The position numbers were made by a program, and so were the translations under genes. From Daphnia pulex (taxonomy: Eukaryota > Arthropoda > Branchiopoda > Diplostraca > Daphniidae): a stretch of DNA of 64,000 nucleotides. Location: contig NC_060020.1 of assembly GCF_021134715.1 (NCBI RefSeq), positions 6,076,001 to 6,140,000 on the forward strand, given 5' to 3'. The notes under the pieces are model-generated. The model searched no databases and was not told the origin of the DNA. It was given only the letters and a program-made list of their open reading frames with translations. Shown here in pieces: positions 43,101 through 56,093 of this stretch. The number at the start of each line of letters is the position of its first letter. Positions within the stretch are counted from its first letter, which is position 1.

Positions 43101-46100
43101 AGACTCTGCGGTCTCTCAGTACCGAACATCTTCGTCTTGTTTCCTTCAGATTTTCTGTTGGTGGTGGTGGGGGGGAATATCGCCCTTCGAGTGACTGTCA
43201 ACATTTTTCCAAAAAACCGCTTTTCGACCGTTTTTCTCTCGTTTTGGGCAAAAATGTTCAACGTCATCCGACACATTTTTCTCTTTCAATTCAGCACCTC
43301 GGCCGCCACCAACGTCGGGTCTTTTTGGTCAACCTATTACAGCACAGCCCCCATTCTATACACATGTTTTTTTCCAGAATTTCAAAAGGCGAGTCAATGG
43401 CGCGCGAAACATGAATTTTTCTACCTTCAAAAGGTGTCGGAGAAATCGTCAGGAAAGGCAGAAAAAAAGGCAACTCAAAAAAGACTCGGGGGGACTCCTG
43501 TCGAGAATTTCTTGGGGGAAATAATTTACGAGCGACATCCAATGCGATGAATGGAAAACAAGGAAACACAGCGAGCGAGAGAGAGAAAAAGGGGTAGAAT
43601 GAAAGAAATGAACAGATTCCTCGGCTTGGAACCACTGCTGGGATCTTTCACAGACAAATATTATGACGTGCTACCTGCTGCAACGCTGGGTGCATTCCCC
43701 CCTCCGCGCCCACCACCACACCACCACCATCGACGCATTCACCATTGGAAAAAGGCAAAGAAGAAGAAGAAGAGACTATATTTTGATAGGTCAAATAGAA
43801 AATGAATTTCCTTCCTCTCCTATCGAGTCTTCTCGACAAAAATGGAAATTAAAAAAACAAAACAAAAAAGAGAATTTAGACATTGGTGTGTGTTGCTTCG
43901 AGTGTACGCACATGAACCGTTAGACCCAAAGTCAACGGGCGGCCTGGTGCGGGTCCGATTGATTAGCAATTCATGAAGTTTCTTCTTCTTCTTCTTGTCG
44001 AAGAAATACCTCCGAGGAGGTCTGAAAACGGAGGGGGGAAAAGAAAAAGAAAAAAAGAGAAACTCACACTACACACACACGTATATATATGATGCTGCAG
44101 GATTACTAGGATAGTTTAGACGATTGGGCGTGTGAATGCCTCAATAGCGCGAGAGATATTCAAATGGATATAGCGCACAAAAATATATTTGTCTTCGCTG
44201 CTTGTTGTTGTTGTTGTGTAAAAAAGAAAAGGAAAGAAAAATTCTTCGACTATTTTTTCGGACTCGACGGGCGATCATGTCCCTTTTGCCTTTTCCCCTT
44301 GCCTCGACACCGCCAGCTGTCTGAGCTGATTAATAAGAACAAGAGTCCACGACACCCTTTTTCGTTGCTGGTTCTTCTCAGCTCAGCTCAGCTCAGCTCT
44401 TCTCGTTAAGGGCAGACAAAAGAGACGGAGAGTCCCCTTATTTCGCACGACCCGCACAAGGGGCTTGTAATAAGGTTGTTGACTCTCTCGTTGATCATCG
44501 CCGCGACGGGGAACGACACGCAGCTCTGAATTCACAAGTTGGTTTCAAAAAAATACCAAATTCTTCCAGCTGATTATTTATTCGGTTCTCATATCACATC
44601 TATCTAACCTTTACATCTCAATCCTATGCCGGCTCCAAAAAAATTACAAAACTATACTCGGGAAAAAAGAAGAAAAAAGAAAATCAAGAAGTTCATCCAG
44701 CAACGTTGGGGCTTGTGGCCGCGTTGCCCGCTGCTGCTGCTGCTGCATCAGCCGCTAGAAAATGAGATGCTCTTACGGTAGTGTTGTGTGTGAGTGAGTG
44801 TGTGATGGATCTGATAAACAAGTTGCTGACAGGTACATCAGAAAGTCCCGAATGGGAAAGAAAAAAGAAGGAAGGAAAAAACGAAAAAATAGTTATGGAG
44901 AACAAAAAAAAAAAAAAAAGTCTTTGGCGTATGAATATCTATAGGCTGACGTATGTGTACTATAGCTCTCCAATGGAGCAGCGGGGCTTTCTACGAATCA
45001 CCAGGAATATGATGAGCGCTGTGCACAGCATTGTGTTTTAGCGCTGGCGCAATCAGTTTGGTAATCACACCACATCCATCGACTTTGCTGCCGCTGCTGC
45101 GGTTTCGCCACAGCTCTTGGTAATGGTGGTTGGAATTATTATTAAAGGCTACTTTCACATGAGCTGAGTGTGTGTGTATAGACGTCATCTTCTTCTCATG
45201 ACTCTGTCTCCTCCCCTGATTCATTTTCAAGGTTAATTTACGGAAGACAAGGGCCTTGTTTCGATGTTGTTGACCAGGTGATTGGGTGCCACTATGTGTG
45301 AATGTGACCCTATAGTTCCTAGCCGCAAAATTCGTGATGGATGAGAAAAGGAAAGAAAATAGGGAAGAAGAAGAAAATTTTTCCTTTTTTTTTCTTTTTC
45401 AAATCAGCCGCGGTTTTCCCAAATGAGAGTCGAGACTCTCGTATCTCGTCTGTAGTCAAATGATTTTTTTTTCTTTCTTCTTATCTTATCTATTTATTTA
45501 TTCCATGCGCAATAGAGAAAGAGAGGAAATGAATAACATTTAAAGAGCCACAAATGGGGCCCCTTTTGACCTATTCAAATGTGTCGAATCGTGAAAGAAA
45601 GAAAATGATAAAGGGAAAAAAGAAAAGAAAAGAGAAGAGACGGGCCAGTCAGCCCATGAGCTGGCAACAAATACATCTCCAGCCGCGAAGAAGATGGCCA
45701 AACGTGCAGTCGAGGGAAGATCCACGCGCATCTTTTTTCCGCGTGCTGTCCCGGTTGTGTTTGTTGGGGGGCCCGTTATCACGACGGCTCCGAGAACAAG
45801 TCGAGTCGGACGCTCTTCATATAGTATAACAAACGATATACGGGCGAAAAAAAAAAGCGACGGAATTCAAATTTCATCAATGACTGGAGCAGAAAGAAAT
45901 GCAGGCGGCGCGCGCGTCGTCATCATCACGCCACCGACCTATTGTGCGGCTGTCGACATATCGCCCGAGCACAACACAACACACAACTCTGACCGTTTTT
46001 CTTCTTCTTCTTCCTTTTTACGGCGACCGGCGTCACGACGTGAAAAAGTTAAAAGTAAAAAAAAGATTCCGGCCCCACACGGTCGCTGTTGCTTTAAAAA

Positions 46101-49100
46101 AAAAAAAGGATCTCCCGATGGTGATTAATGATTATTCTCTCTCTCTTTTTCTCTTATAGGTCGTGGGTTCTTTTTCCCCCGCTTGGAGAGATATGTACCT
46201 CTCTAAGACACAACCAACACACAAGCAACAACCTCCACCTCCACACGCCGGGGCCCGCTGCTGAGTGATGAATCGTCCAGGTATGCAAGAACAAAAAACA
46301 AAAAAACGAAGAAAACAGTTATCACTCCTCTTGTACACTTCTTCTCTTCTGCGTGCGTGAAATAACATCACACAGAGAAAAAAAAGATTTTTCTTCTTCT
46401 CCGGGTCTGATGCAAACTCTCTCGTCTCTACCACTACTACTGTATATAAATCTCGGCATTCCAGTGTTCGACTGGCAGCAGCAATCACCTCGAGAGAGAG
46501 GAGAAAACCCAAATTTTGGAATCGATTGATCCCCACCCGAGAATCTTGTCCCTCTCCCTCCCTTATCTGGCCAATATAATCACAAGTTTGTGCATAACCC
46601 AACGTCTATAGGAGGTTCCCCCCTTTTTAACTTTTGGCTATCTCATCACACCATCTCTTTCGCTATTGATTCCCATTGCGGATGCGCTAAAAAAACCAAC
46701 TCGTATGTTCAAATATGAGTTTGATTTGTAAGACTAGTATATATAAATAGTGGTACGTCTTATTCTTTTTTCTGCCAGCGGTACTAGAGAGAGATTCCAT
46801 TGTGTGTACAAGGGCGGCGGCATCAAGCAGCACGCATGCACGCAACCGTCGTCAAGCCGGATCCATTCATCAACCACCACTGGTAGACTATTTCAGCGGA
46901 GAGTGAAGTGTATTATATACTATAGGCCAACCCCTTCCGACCTTTCCACGGAATCTCAGAAAATAAAATAAAATAAAAATCTGGCGACCGGTGCTTGTGG
47001 TAATTGATGATCAAGAAAAATGTAGCGCGCGAGTCGGGCCGCCGGATGAGCGCATCCAGCGGAGTGCATGCGCGTGCGATGGCAATGCCAGCGTGATGGT
47101 TCGTGCTGACGGATGACTTGATTTTACCTCGACTCCTTTTTTCTTTTAATGGAGGTTGTCTCTTTCCTTCATTATTTCATCAACTTTGAACTGAAATCTT
47201 CATTCACCCCTCGACCGGCCGTGCGGCTGCCGGGAGAATCTGGAGTAAACCAAACGCTCAGCGGGGGGTAGATCAAGTCATTGAAACCCCCACTACCACC
47301 TTCCTTCTTCTTCTTCCGCCCTCCCACCGATGACTTTTTATTATTTCGGGAGTACGACCAAATCGACATTTGGTGTGTGTGTGGTGACTGCTGCACAGCT
47401 CGAGAAACAAAAGAGCTTTTCAATTAAGGCAGAAAATAAAACCCGCGCGCCACTCTGGCAATCTCCCACCCGATGGAGGCCAAAAGACTTTTCTCTCTCT
47501 GCTCTCTGCTCTCAGCTCGAGGTCTTTTGATTTCATTTGATTTCTTTTTCCTCCTCTTTCGCTCCGTCTTTTTGAATGATTGCCTTGGCATCCATCCTAC
47601 CATCTACTACTACTACTACTCGACACACAATCCACTCGCTCACTCTCTCTCTTTGCCCCGTTAGGCGATTAGACGACCTCTGTGGCACCTGCAACTGCAA
47701 GCAGCAGCAGCAGCAGCAACAACAGCCAAAAGGAAACGCAATGACAAGCCAACCTCTCGCGACCTTTGATTACTTTTTTCTAGACGATTTCGTGACGGAC
47801 TTTTCTCTCTCTCTCTCTCTCCCCTCCAAATGAAAGAAAAGGAGCCCTTTGTGCGTAATTGCCAGGTGCTTGGTTAAGCTTAGATCGCAGACGCATAATA
47901 AATACACGTGAGTGCGCGCCGGATGAAGCAAAGTGAACCACCAAAAAGAAGAAAAACCGGACGAGGTTTTCTCTCTCCTTCTTTTTTTGCCTTGGGTTTC
48001 TTTGAGCTTATCTTACACACTCTCTCCGCTCTTCAAATGAGCCGTGTGGGTACAACAGGTGGTTCTGTGTAGATTCTTCTTCTTCTTCTTTAGCGCCCTG
48101 CCCTTAAAAAAAGAAGAAGAAGAAGATTTTTGTCTTGGTCTATTCATCTCTTTCTCACTTTTACACGTTCTTTTCATATTGAAAGAAGAAGTTTCGACCG
48201 CTTCTTTTTTCTATCGGGGTTGAATGCCTAATGTGTGTGTGTTGTGTGTCTTGCGAGCTTTTGTGCTAAAAAAAGAAAAAAAAAAGGGAAGACGACGATG
48301 GCGATAGTATAATGAAAAGGTTGTGAGCGCGCGACCACCTGTGCCCGCCGACACCGCGCGTTAAAAGACTTTTTCTTTTTTTTTTGTTGGGCGAATAATA
48401 AACGGGAGAGAGAGAAAACCAGCAAAATAGCCACCGGGGCAATTACCGGTGACTAAAAGAGCGCGGGACGCTTATTTTTTTTCAAATTTAGAAATTTGTC
48501 CAAAAAAGGCTCGTGTGCTCTGTATAAGACCTCTGATGACAACCCCCAAAAAAATGAAAAGAAAAATGTCCAAATTCTGGAGCTCAACGAGTTTTGCATG
48601 GGATTTAGAATAGACTGCTGGGCGAATGAGGGCGTTAGATTGGTCGAAAGTCGGCGGCAAAATGCGAAAATAAATAAATAAATAATCAACCGCGCAATAA
48701 TAATAATGACCCTAATGATGACTGAATTGCCCCGCGTCGCGTGCAACTTTCTAAAGATGAAATGAAAATAAAAGGCCGCAACAACCGAACGAAAAAGAGT
48801 TTAAATGTAGTCAAGAACAAGAAGAAGAAGAAGAAGATGAATAAAAAAAAGGAAAACCTTTGATCCCGAAAGGCTTCGGAAAAAAAGGCTATTGCTGCTG
48901 AATTTTTCAATCCTTTGCGTGCAGAAAGGATTGACCCCGCCCTAAATTTTGCCTATTTACGTATTTTTATTTTTTTTTTTTTTTTTTGTCTTTCGTTCAA
49001 AATATTCAAAACAATTTTTTTTCTTCAGGATGCAGACGTTGTAGATGTGCGTGTCTGAAAGGGTTCAAGAAAACGTGGGACCTGTTCTCGATTCATTATA

Positions 49101-52100
49101 TTATGAAGGCAAAAGAGAAGTAGAAACGCCAGACCAACGTGCCAAACGTGTGTCCCTCAGGTGCGCGTTCCATTCGTCCAATCCAAACTGTCCAAGTCCC
49201 CTAGACTCTGATAGGTGGTAGGTCCCTTTCTCATTGACTTGGATGATTAATGACTGGACGGCCAACCGAACACCATACGGTCCGCGGTGGCCTCATTATT
49301 ACCCAATGCAACCAGCCGGTGTGATGAGGATGCTGGAAAACGTTTGAGTTCATTTTCTTTTGTTTTTTTCCCCATTCTAATTCCTCCCCCCTTCTCTTTT
49401 TTTCCAAGGGGGCCGGACAAATCGATTAATTTTCTTTTTTCGTAGAGAGTGTTATTTTTGGTGAGAGAGTAATCAAGCGAACGAAAATGACGTCAGCTGC
49501 CTCACAGGTTTTGGGTTTATCTTTTATCTTTTTTTTCGTTTAGACATTCGAACGACATGGAAAAAAAGAGGGGTAAAAAAAAAATCATCAAATTCAATCT
49601 GCATATCCGATCGAGCGCGTGATCAAATTCACGCAAAATCGCTTCGAGTGGAAGAACCGGTAAAAATACAAATTCTGTCGGCCAACTACGCACGTTTCGA
49701 AGAAAAGGAGAAGAAAAAAAAAAGAAAAGAAGAGAAGATGATGATGAAATGGGATGGAATGGGTTTGATTACCTGGTCGGGTTTCAATCCGGGTGGAACC
49801 CACGTGTATTCTTCGAGAGCGCAGCCCGAATCATCGTCCGACTGGGAGTGTCGCAAAACGTCGGTCGCCAGACCACCCAGCTGATGATGATGGGGATGAT
49901 TGTGCTGCTGCTGCAATGATGATGATGATTGCAGCGGGTGAAAGAGGCCAGAGGCGCCTCGTCCCACAACGAGTTTGTCCGACGAAGAGTTGGCCGAGAG
50001 CAGTTGCGTTTCCGACGACTGCGACGTCAACGACTGCGGCGACGGCTGCTGGAACGGCGCGTAGCCCGGCCGCTGCTGCTGCTGTTGCATCATTTGTTGA
50101 TGTTGCGGCGGCGGGTTGTAGCCGCCGTTCACAACGGTACCTCCGACTTGATACGGACGCTGTTCTTGGTGATCCTCCCGCGGACATTTGCAGTTACGAC
50201 ACACTTTTCTGGTTATTTCAAAAGTCAAAAAGAGAAAAAAAAAGAGAAAACGAATAAATAAAGATGCGGATTAAGCACAGATAACATGACAGATGATTCC
50301 CGTTTCTTTTTGGAGTTCTGTCACATATGCCAAATCAAATTTGACGCGGACGAGTTGAGTAGCGAAAGAAAAATGGATTTCTATTTTTTCTGGTCAGGTT
50401 TTTGAGTCTCTTTCTGGGTCGTTTGAGGAAAAAGATGGAATGGATATGAAAATACATAAAAATAAAACCACAGCAGCAGCAGCAGCGGCAGGAGCAGGTT
50501 TCGGGAGTGGTGGTGGGAGGCTGGGCTCAAAGAGACACACGGAACATTCGCGCCGGTGTGTGATTACGAGTCATCATTCAAAAACGAGTAGAATCAATCA
50601 AACGGAATTTCCACATTGCCACAGTGCTGTGTTGAGCTGAAGGTTTGGGTTGGCTTCTTCTTCTTCCATCGGGGGGTGGTTGGGGGGTATGGTGGAAAGA
50701 ATGAGGCAACCCAAAGAAAAAGGAGAAAAAACAAAAACCCCTCCGAAAAATAATAAAATTTCATTTGCATTCCTCTGAGCGCGGCAAAATGGGCTTCCTT
50801 TTTCCTCATCACGACTCGGCGCTATACACAACCAGTCTGAGAATCTTCTTCCATTGCTATACATCACACAGCGCCCAGTGTTGCTTGATGTGTACCCCGG
50901 ACGGAATTCAATTTGTAAATGAAGAAGCCGAAATTTTCATTTCGGCCGTCAGAAAAAGAAAAGAAAAAACTGGTAAGAACTCTGCTGATTATACAAACGA
51001 CGGTCAATGGCTGATGTACGTGTTTACGCAGGGTACGGAGAAACGATGGAAATTTCTGCGTGTCAGGATTAGCTCGCTGATGAATTATTAAGCGTCGCGC
51101 AATCATCTCCGGTCGGTATTTTAGTAGTAGTAGTAGCCAACTCTGAACAAAATTCTTTCGTCATTTGTTATCTCGCTTAATTAGAATGACAAGGTAGAGG
51201 TGGATGGCCTTTTTCCTCTCTCGGGTAACAGAAAAGCCATTCTGGAAAATGACAATAACCACCATCACAAATTCTTGGCCCAAAACTTTCAAAACTTTCC
51301 ATCATTTTCTTATCTCTTTTTAATGATATAAATAATAATCATAATAATAAATAGAGAAGAATACTGCAGAGAGAGAGAGAGAGAGAGACAACATGTTGTT
51401 GGTTCTGACGCACCTTAAGTCTTCTTTTCCCCTCTCTTTTTCTTTTTTTTAATAATACAAACACGAGTGGTGCATTGTTTATCGTTTCCGGGGGGGTCTA
51501 ACTCTTCGTCGTCGTGGGTATTTTTTTGTTTGTTTTTTTAATACAAGTGAAAACCTCAAAAATGAAAAAGAAAAAAAAAAAACTTTGGATGAAAATTTTC
51601 CGTTCGTTTTTTTTTCTAAAACCGCCGCCGACGGATCAAGTAACAAGTGGAGACACCCGATCCAGGCGTGCGCCTCTTCGTCTATAGACTAGACTTCTTC
51701 TCTTCCACTTGGTTCCCTTTCAACAACGACAACAACAAGACATCTCCAATTACTATTTACCTAACGATAGAAGATTTCAAGTTGTGTTTCCCCTTTTATT
51801 TTTCCATTTCTTTACCAAGGATATAGAGGAGCTATAAGGATATGTATATACACCTCACAGATTTTTTCGTGCTGGGCCCTCGGGGGGATGATTCTCTCCC
51901 TCCATCTTGTTTGATATTAAAAAGTCATTTTTTGGTTGTTGTTGTTGTTGTTGTTGCTTCCTTCTTCCTATCGAGGAGAGGGAGGGGGAAAAAAATCTTC
52001 TCGGGGAGTGGGGGGGGGGGATAGTGGAAATGGATTCCTGGCGCATATGAACAACAACAAGACACACCTGATCTTCTATTCATGGGATTTCCATAAATCG

Positions 52101-55100
52101 GTGGAGGAAAGAAGAAGAAGAAAAAAAAACTGAGAGACAAGGAGATGAGCTCGTGTACTGTCTGGCGTACATCTATCTATCTATGTGGTGAATATAAATA
52201 ATCAAAAGAAGAAGAAAAGAGGGCAGCAAGTCAGTTTCTTAGATAGAAGGGGGGAGAGACTCTCCACAGTCTGAGAGGTATGTGTGATGACTGGCTACTG
52301 ATCGATTATTCCGACTCGGATGATGGATTCGTTTCAGACTTTTCAGGGCACACTCACTACTTACACCGGGGCCAAACTGCCTACATCTCGGTCTATATAT
52401 ACGGAAATGCAGCTGGATAGTCTAAGAAATGAGGGCTGGTGTGGGGCCAACAGGGCCATTTTTGATAGACAGGTGGAGTGAGCCGGGGGGACTGGGGGTG
52501 ATTTTGTGGTATAGAAAACCCAAACAGCCAGAAAAAAAGAAGAGCCTTTTTGTTTTAAATAAAATAAAATAAAATAAAAAAGAGATGGAGCTCTCATTAT
52601 CAGCTAGAAAGAGAACTGTTTCGGCGCAACGGAAGGAGACGTTGTTGTGTCGTTTCTGCGGTCGCAAACGACGGCGGAATAAAACGACTTTTTACACGAA
52701 CCAACGAGCAGCGTATACACCTGGCGTCGTCCCTCGTCCTTGAACTAAAAGAAAAAGAAAAAGACACCCGTCATCCGCACACGCTATCATCCCTCCTGCC
52801 TGCCTGTCTGTGTGTGAAAGACAACAGCCGTCCATTCCAAACGGGAATTGATGAGAAAGAGAGGGAATATCTTCTTGATTGGTTTTTCCTTTTCTCCTAC
52901 AATGTTCCAGGCTGAGAAAGGAAAGGCAATCGGAAGCCAATCATTCCAGACTATAGACGAGCAATAAATAGAACGAAAAGAAAAAGAAAAAAGATTTTGG
53001 AGTTGGGAGGTAGAATGGCAGCAGCCAAGAGGATGAATCTATACGCGCACAGGTATACACCGGTGTAAACTTGTATAGGTACTACTCCTACGGTGGAAGG
53101 GCAATATAGACGCGGTGTAGTACAACTACCGTCGACTCGACTCTTATCTTTAGTGACCATCTTGTCGACTCTGATGGTGTAGTATAGTATTTGGATTGAC
53201 GGCTATAAAACAAGGGGCTACATCAAGAGCAGATGAGACACAATGAGCAAAATAAACCCAGCAGAGTAGAGTGTATAGCTCTGGAAAAGACAAAACAAGA
53301 ACAAGAAGATGGACTGTGTCGACCTTTTTTGGAATTCTTTCAGGTCGGGGTGAAGATGTGGTTTACGACGCATCCCAAACGGCTCTCAAAAGTGCACTCA
53401 AGTCGTATAAAAAAAAAGAAAAAAGAAGAACGGAGACTACTACTAGCAGCTCTGCTCGGTCACAAGGATGACCTCTTCTACCTACTCTTCCCAGGCATGC
53501 TTTTCTCTCTCTGGTGAATCTTGTCGTCCTTATCTTTTTTCCCCGTCAAGAAAAGTTCGGACATGTATCCAAAGATTGAAAAAGCGACACATAATTTCGA
53601 TGGAATGAAAAAATTCTCGGGAGAAAAAAAAAAAAAAAAAAAAACACGTTAGCTTAACAAGTATTAAAAAAATTATAATGTGTGCCGAAATTCTGGTTTT
53701 CTTTTAAGTCAAAGAGATGGTCATTTTTTACGCGTCGTTTCTTCAACTGCCTTGATTTTATGCTTGGCTTAGAGACTAGATGTGTGGTGCTGGTGGTTGG
53801 CTGGTAGGACGTCAGTTCGGGTCGGTTGCCCAGTCATTACCAAACGACACCCAGGCACCTGTCCCGGACATGCAATACAAGTCGTCTGGACCAGTTTCTT
53901 TTTTTTTTTTTTTTTTTCTTGTTTCGTAGTTTTTTGTTTTTTTCTTTCTATCTAAGGATTTGAAATAAAGCGGTTTGTCGAGTCGAACATGGGCACATTT
54001 AAAATCAGACGAGGAGGAATAAGAAAAAAAGAAAACAACTAAACATTCGTCGGTCTTTTTCTGTGACTTTGATCTTTTTTTCCTCCTCTTCTTCTTCTTC
54101 TTCTTGTTTGTTTTTAGTATTTCTTCTTCTCTAGCTTTGGAACACCAACACACACACAGACACCAAACATATTTCCAAGATATGGCGCATCGCCGAAAAC
54201 GGTCGTAAAAAAAGAAAACGAACGAGGAACGAACGGTTCGAAGCTGCCTCAGCTGCTGCTGCTGCTACGCTCTTATATAAATAAATATACTGGGGCTTTC
54301 ATTATCGTCTCGAAAAGGCAATCAACCAAAACGGAGGTCGCGCAACATCCAACGCAGACAGTTACAGTAAAGATAGAATATATACTACTACGACTACTAC
54401 GACTACTACAACACCGGAGTAGTACGGGAGAATTACAAAAGGGAAAAAACAAAAAAAAACAAAAACAAAACGAAAACAAAAAAGAATTTCCCTTTAACTA
54501 AGGATGAGATGCTCAAGTTGACGACCTGCTAATTATTCCTGCCACATTTATTTCCGTCTCGTTTGAAAACGGCCCGTTTCTTTTGTTGTCAGAATAAGGT
54601 GATGCGTGCGCCGAGAAGAAGAAGAAGATGCTGAGAGAGAGAGAGAGAGCGAGTCATTTCTCTTTCGAGTTTCTCTCTCGTTCGCCGAGCTCGCCACCTC
54701 TCGCTACCCAAGGTAAGAGGTGTTTCCAGGCGCTTTTTTTGAATGACTCCGGAGAAGAAGAAGAAAAAGGGAAGACTTTTTCAGGTTTTATGGCCCCGCA
54801 CCTAGCCATAGGGAACTCGGTCTTCATTCCATCGGACCAGAAGAAGAAGTGAAAAAAGTCATGGCCGCATATAGTTGTAGTATCTTGGCCGATCGCGCCA
54901 TAATATTTGAAAAGGGGGGAAAAAATAAGTTAAGGGAAACAAGACAAAAAAAAAAAGAAAAAAGAGGATTCGATCAAACCAGACCGAAAATGCCCCAATT
55001 TGGAAAAAACCAATCAAGCGAAGTGAAACCTTCGGAAAAAAAAAATATACGAAATTTTCCAACTCCCTACCATTTGTCTCTCCTGACCTGTTCGTATTCA

Positions 55101-56093
55101 CCCACCCACCTTTAATAGTATAACCAACCAGAAAATAAATTTAAAAAACCCAAAAAAAGACAAACAAACAACAACAACAAAAAAATGGCTAACTTGATTT
55201 TGTTAAACTTGTTTCTATCTGGTATTTGTTCGTTTCCCTTCAAAAAAGAAAAGAAAAAGCACCACCTTGCGATCTGCTTAAATGGCCCATGGGCAATCAG
55301 CCGGGTTCCACCACAGAAACAGAAATTCATTCAGTAGCCCAAATGTCATTCAAATTGCACACGCTAGGCATTTGGAATATTGCAGTGAAATTCCCTGTCA
55401 TTGCCTTTGCTGGTGGGCGGATGAGATTATGCAAGTCAAAAGCAACTAGAAAGTGAGCGTCGTCATTTGCTGCAAATGAGATTTGAACGAGATGTTAATC
55501 TCCGGCTCTAGTACTCGAATGAAAAAATTCCAAAAGACAAAAAGTACTCTGTAAAATAATTGAGGCTTCGTTGAGGGTCTAGAAAAATGTTAACGCGAGG
55601 GCGAATCGACTTACTCCGAGGTGTGGAAACATGGCACAGTGTTAAATGATGATGAACTGACGGCGGCGTCGTCGTCGTCGTCTTCTTCATCATCGTCGTC
55701 GACACCACCGCCGCTGTGGTGATTATTGTCATCATTACAACAAGAAGAGGAAGACAAGGAGGAGGATTTGGTGGCATCGGCGACGGTCGACCTGAGCGTC
55801 GTCAAATTCTTTTTGCGCCCGTACAATTGTCTGTAATACTTTTGCTGGTCGCCGTAGACCCAGCAGACTTTCCACCACTGACGGTGGGCCAACAGGTGGG
55901 CCAGAGGCTTGTGCATCTGTAACAAGGTCCCACCACCGCTGCCGCCATCTTTCCTGTTGCCACCGGAAGCCGACGCCGCGGCCAAATCCTCTTCCGCTGC
56001 AACAGTCGACACTTTGGCGACGACGGCAGCGCTGCTGCCCGGCAATCCGCCGTTGCTGGCGCACTTACTCGTCGTCGTCGTCGACACTTCCAT
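37184..56093 (-). CDS. pk: Prickle planar cell polarity protein (PET + three LIM domains, CAAX), complete
   Basis: Exons 5' to 3': 56093-55615, 50208-49773, 41364-41110, 40959-40756, 40682-40484, 39812-39438, 39160-38487, 38400-37930, 37847-37622, 37551-37184; phases match and give 1228 residues. The N-terminal exon holds [20 protein letters not shown]. Exon 2 has [13 protein letters not shown] and ends [18 protein letters not shown]. The PET domain (306-390) follows, with [12 protein letters not shown] and [14 protein letters not shown]1 is 388-458 (its first Cys pair spans an intron), LIM2 459-525 and LIM3 525-590. The long tail is rich in Ser, Pro and Gln and ends KNCIIS, a prenylation CAAX box identical to other Prickles. 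Prickle acts on the cytoplasmic face with Van Gogh/Strabismus in core planar polarity. An in-frame TGA 12 bp before the ATG supports the start. Introns of 5.4 and 8.4 kb separate the first three exons. Confidence 0.96.
42148..42240. repeat. GAA tract and TTC tract in inverted orientation
   Basis: A GAA run (about 42148-42170) is followed some 50 bp later by a T-rich/TTC run (about 42218-42240) that can pair with it. It lies in prickle intron 2. Confidence 0.6.
44377..44400. repeat. Pentanucleotide (AGCTC)n microsatellite
   Basis: Four to five copies of agctc lie in tandem in prickle intron 2. The unit contains the palindrome AGCT. Confidence 0.75.
48074..48126. repeat. Inverted repeat: TTC array facing GAA array
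   Basis: A TTC array (48074-48091) and a GAA array (48106-48126) are separated by a loop of about 14 bases (agcgccctgccctt). The arms are complementary over about 17-18 bases, so the intron RNA or single-stranded DNA could fold into a hairpin. Confidence 0.7.
51371..51388. repeat. (GA)n microsatellite
   Basis: About nine uninterrupted ga units lie within prickle intron 1. Confidence 0.85.
52556..52578. repeat. (AAAAT)n microsatellite
   Basis: About four tandem aaaat/aaata units followed by an A run. A similar run occurs at about 46957-46979. Confidence 0.75.
53625..53644. repeat. Poly-A tract
   Basis: About 18-19 A residues in a row in prickle intron 1, with no flanking sign of a retroposed gene. 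Confidence 0.75.

Larger units (their letters stand above)
41365..49772 (-). other. Prickle intron 2 (8.4 kb)
   Basis: No nested gene is supported on either strand. The interval is dominated by GAA/TTC, GA/CT, poly-A and poly-T tracts. More complex islands occur near 46780-47110. Frames of up to 156 codons here are simple-sequence artefacts. A minus-strand micro-frame near 41525-41582 ([19 protein letters not shown]) is noted as a finding only. Regulatory elements or an alternative promoter for another prickle isoform could lie here. Confidence 0.6.
50209..55614 (-). other. Prickle intron 1 (5.4 kb)
   Basis: No coding exon is supported. It is mostly microsatellite-rich sequence: a GA run at 51371-51388, a TTG run near 51936-51955, a G run near 52008-52020 and an AAAAT run near 52556-52578. 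A less repetitive island at about 55260-55500, just before the first coding exon in transcript order, stands out from its surroundings. Confidence 0.55.

Noticed and set aside
43137..43550. 137-codon plus-strand frame in prickle intron 2
   Set aside because: Composition follows the local T-rich and A-rich tracts, and an equally long minus-strand frame overlaps it; no domain is visible.
45694..46128. 144-codon plus-strand frame in prickle intron 2
   Set aside because: Low-complexity Lys/Ser/Arg sequence produced by GAA and TTC tracts; overlapping frames on both strands.
46132..46602. 156-codon minus-strand frame in prickle intron 2
   Set aside because: Lies on the prickle strand but has no conserved block, ends in KRKRERE from a GA tract, and its phase and splice context do not link it to prickle exons.
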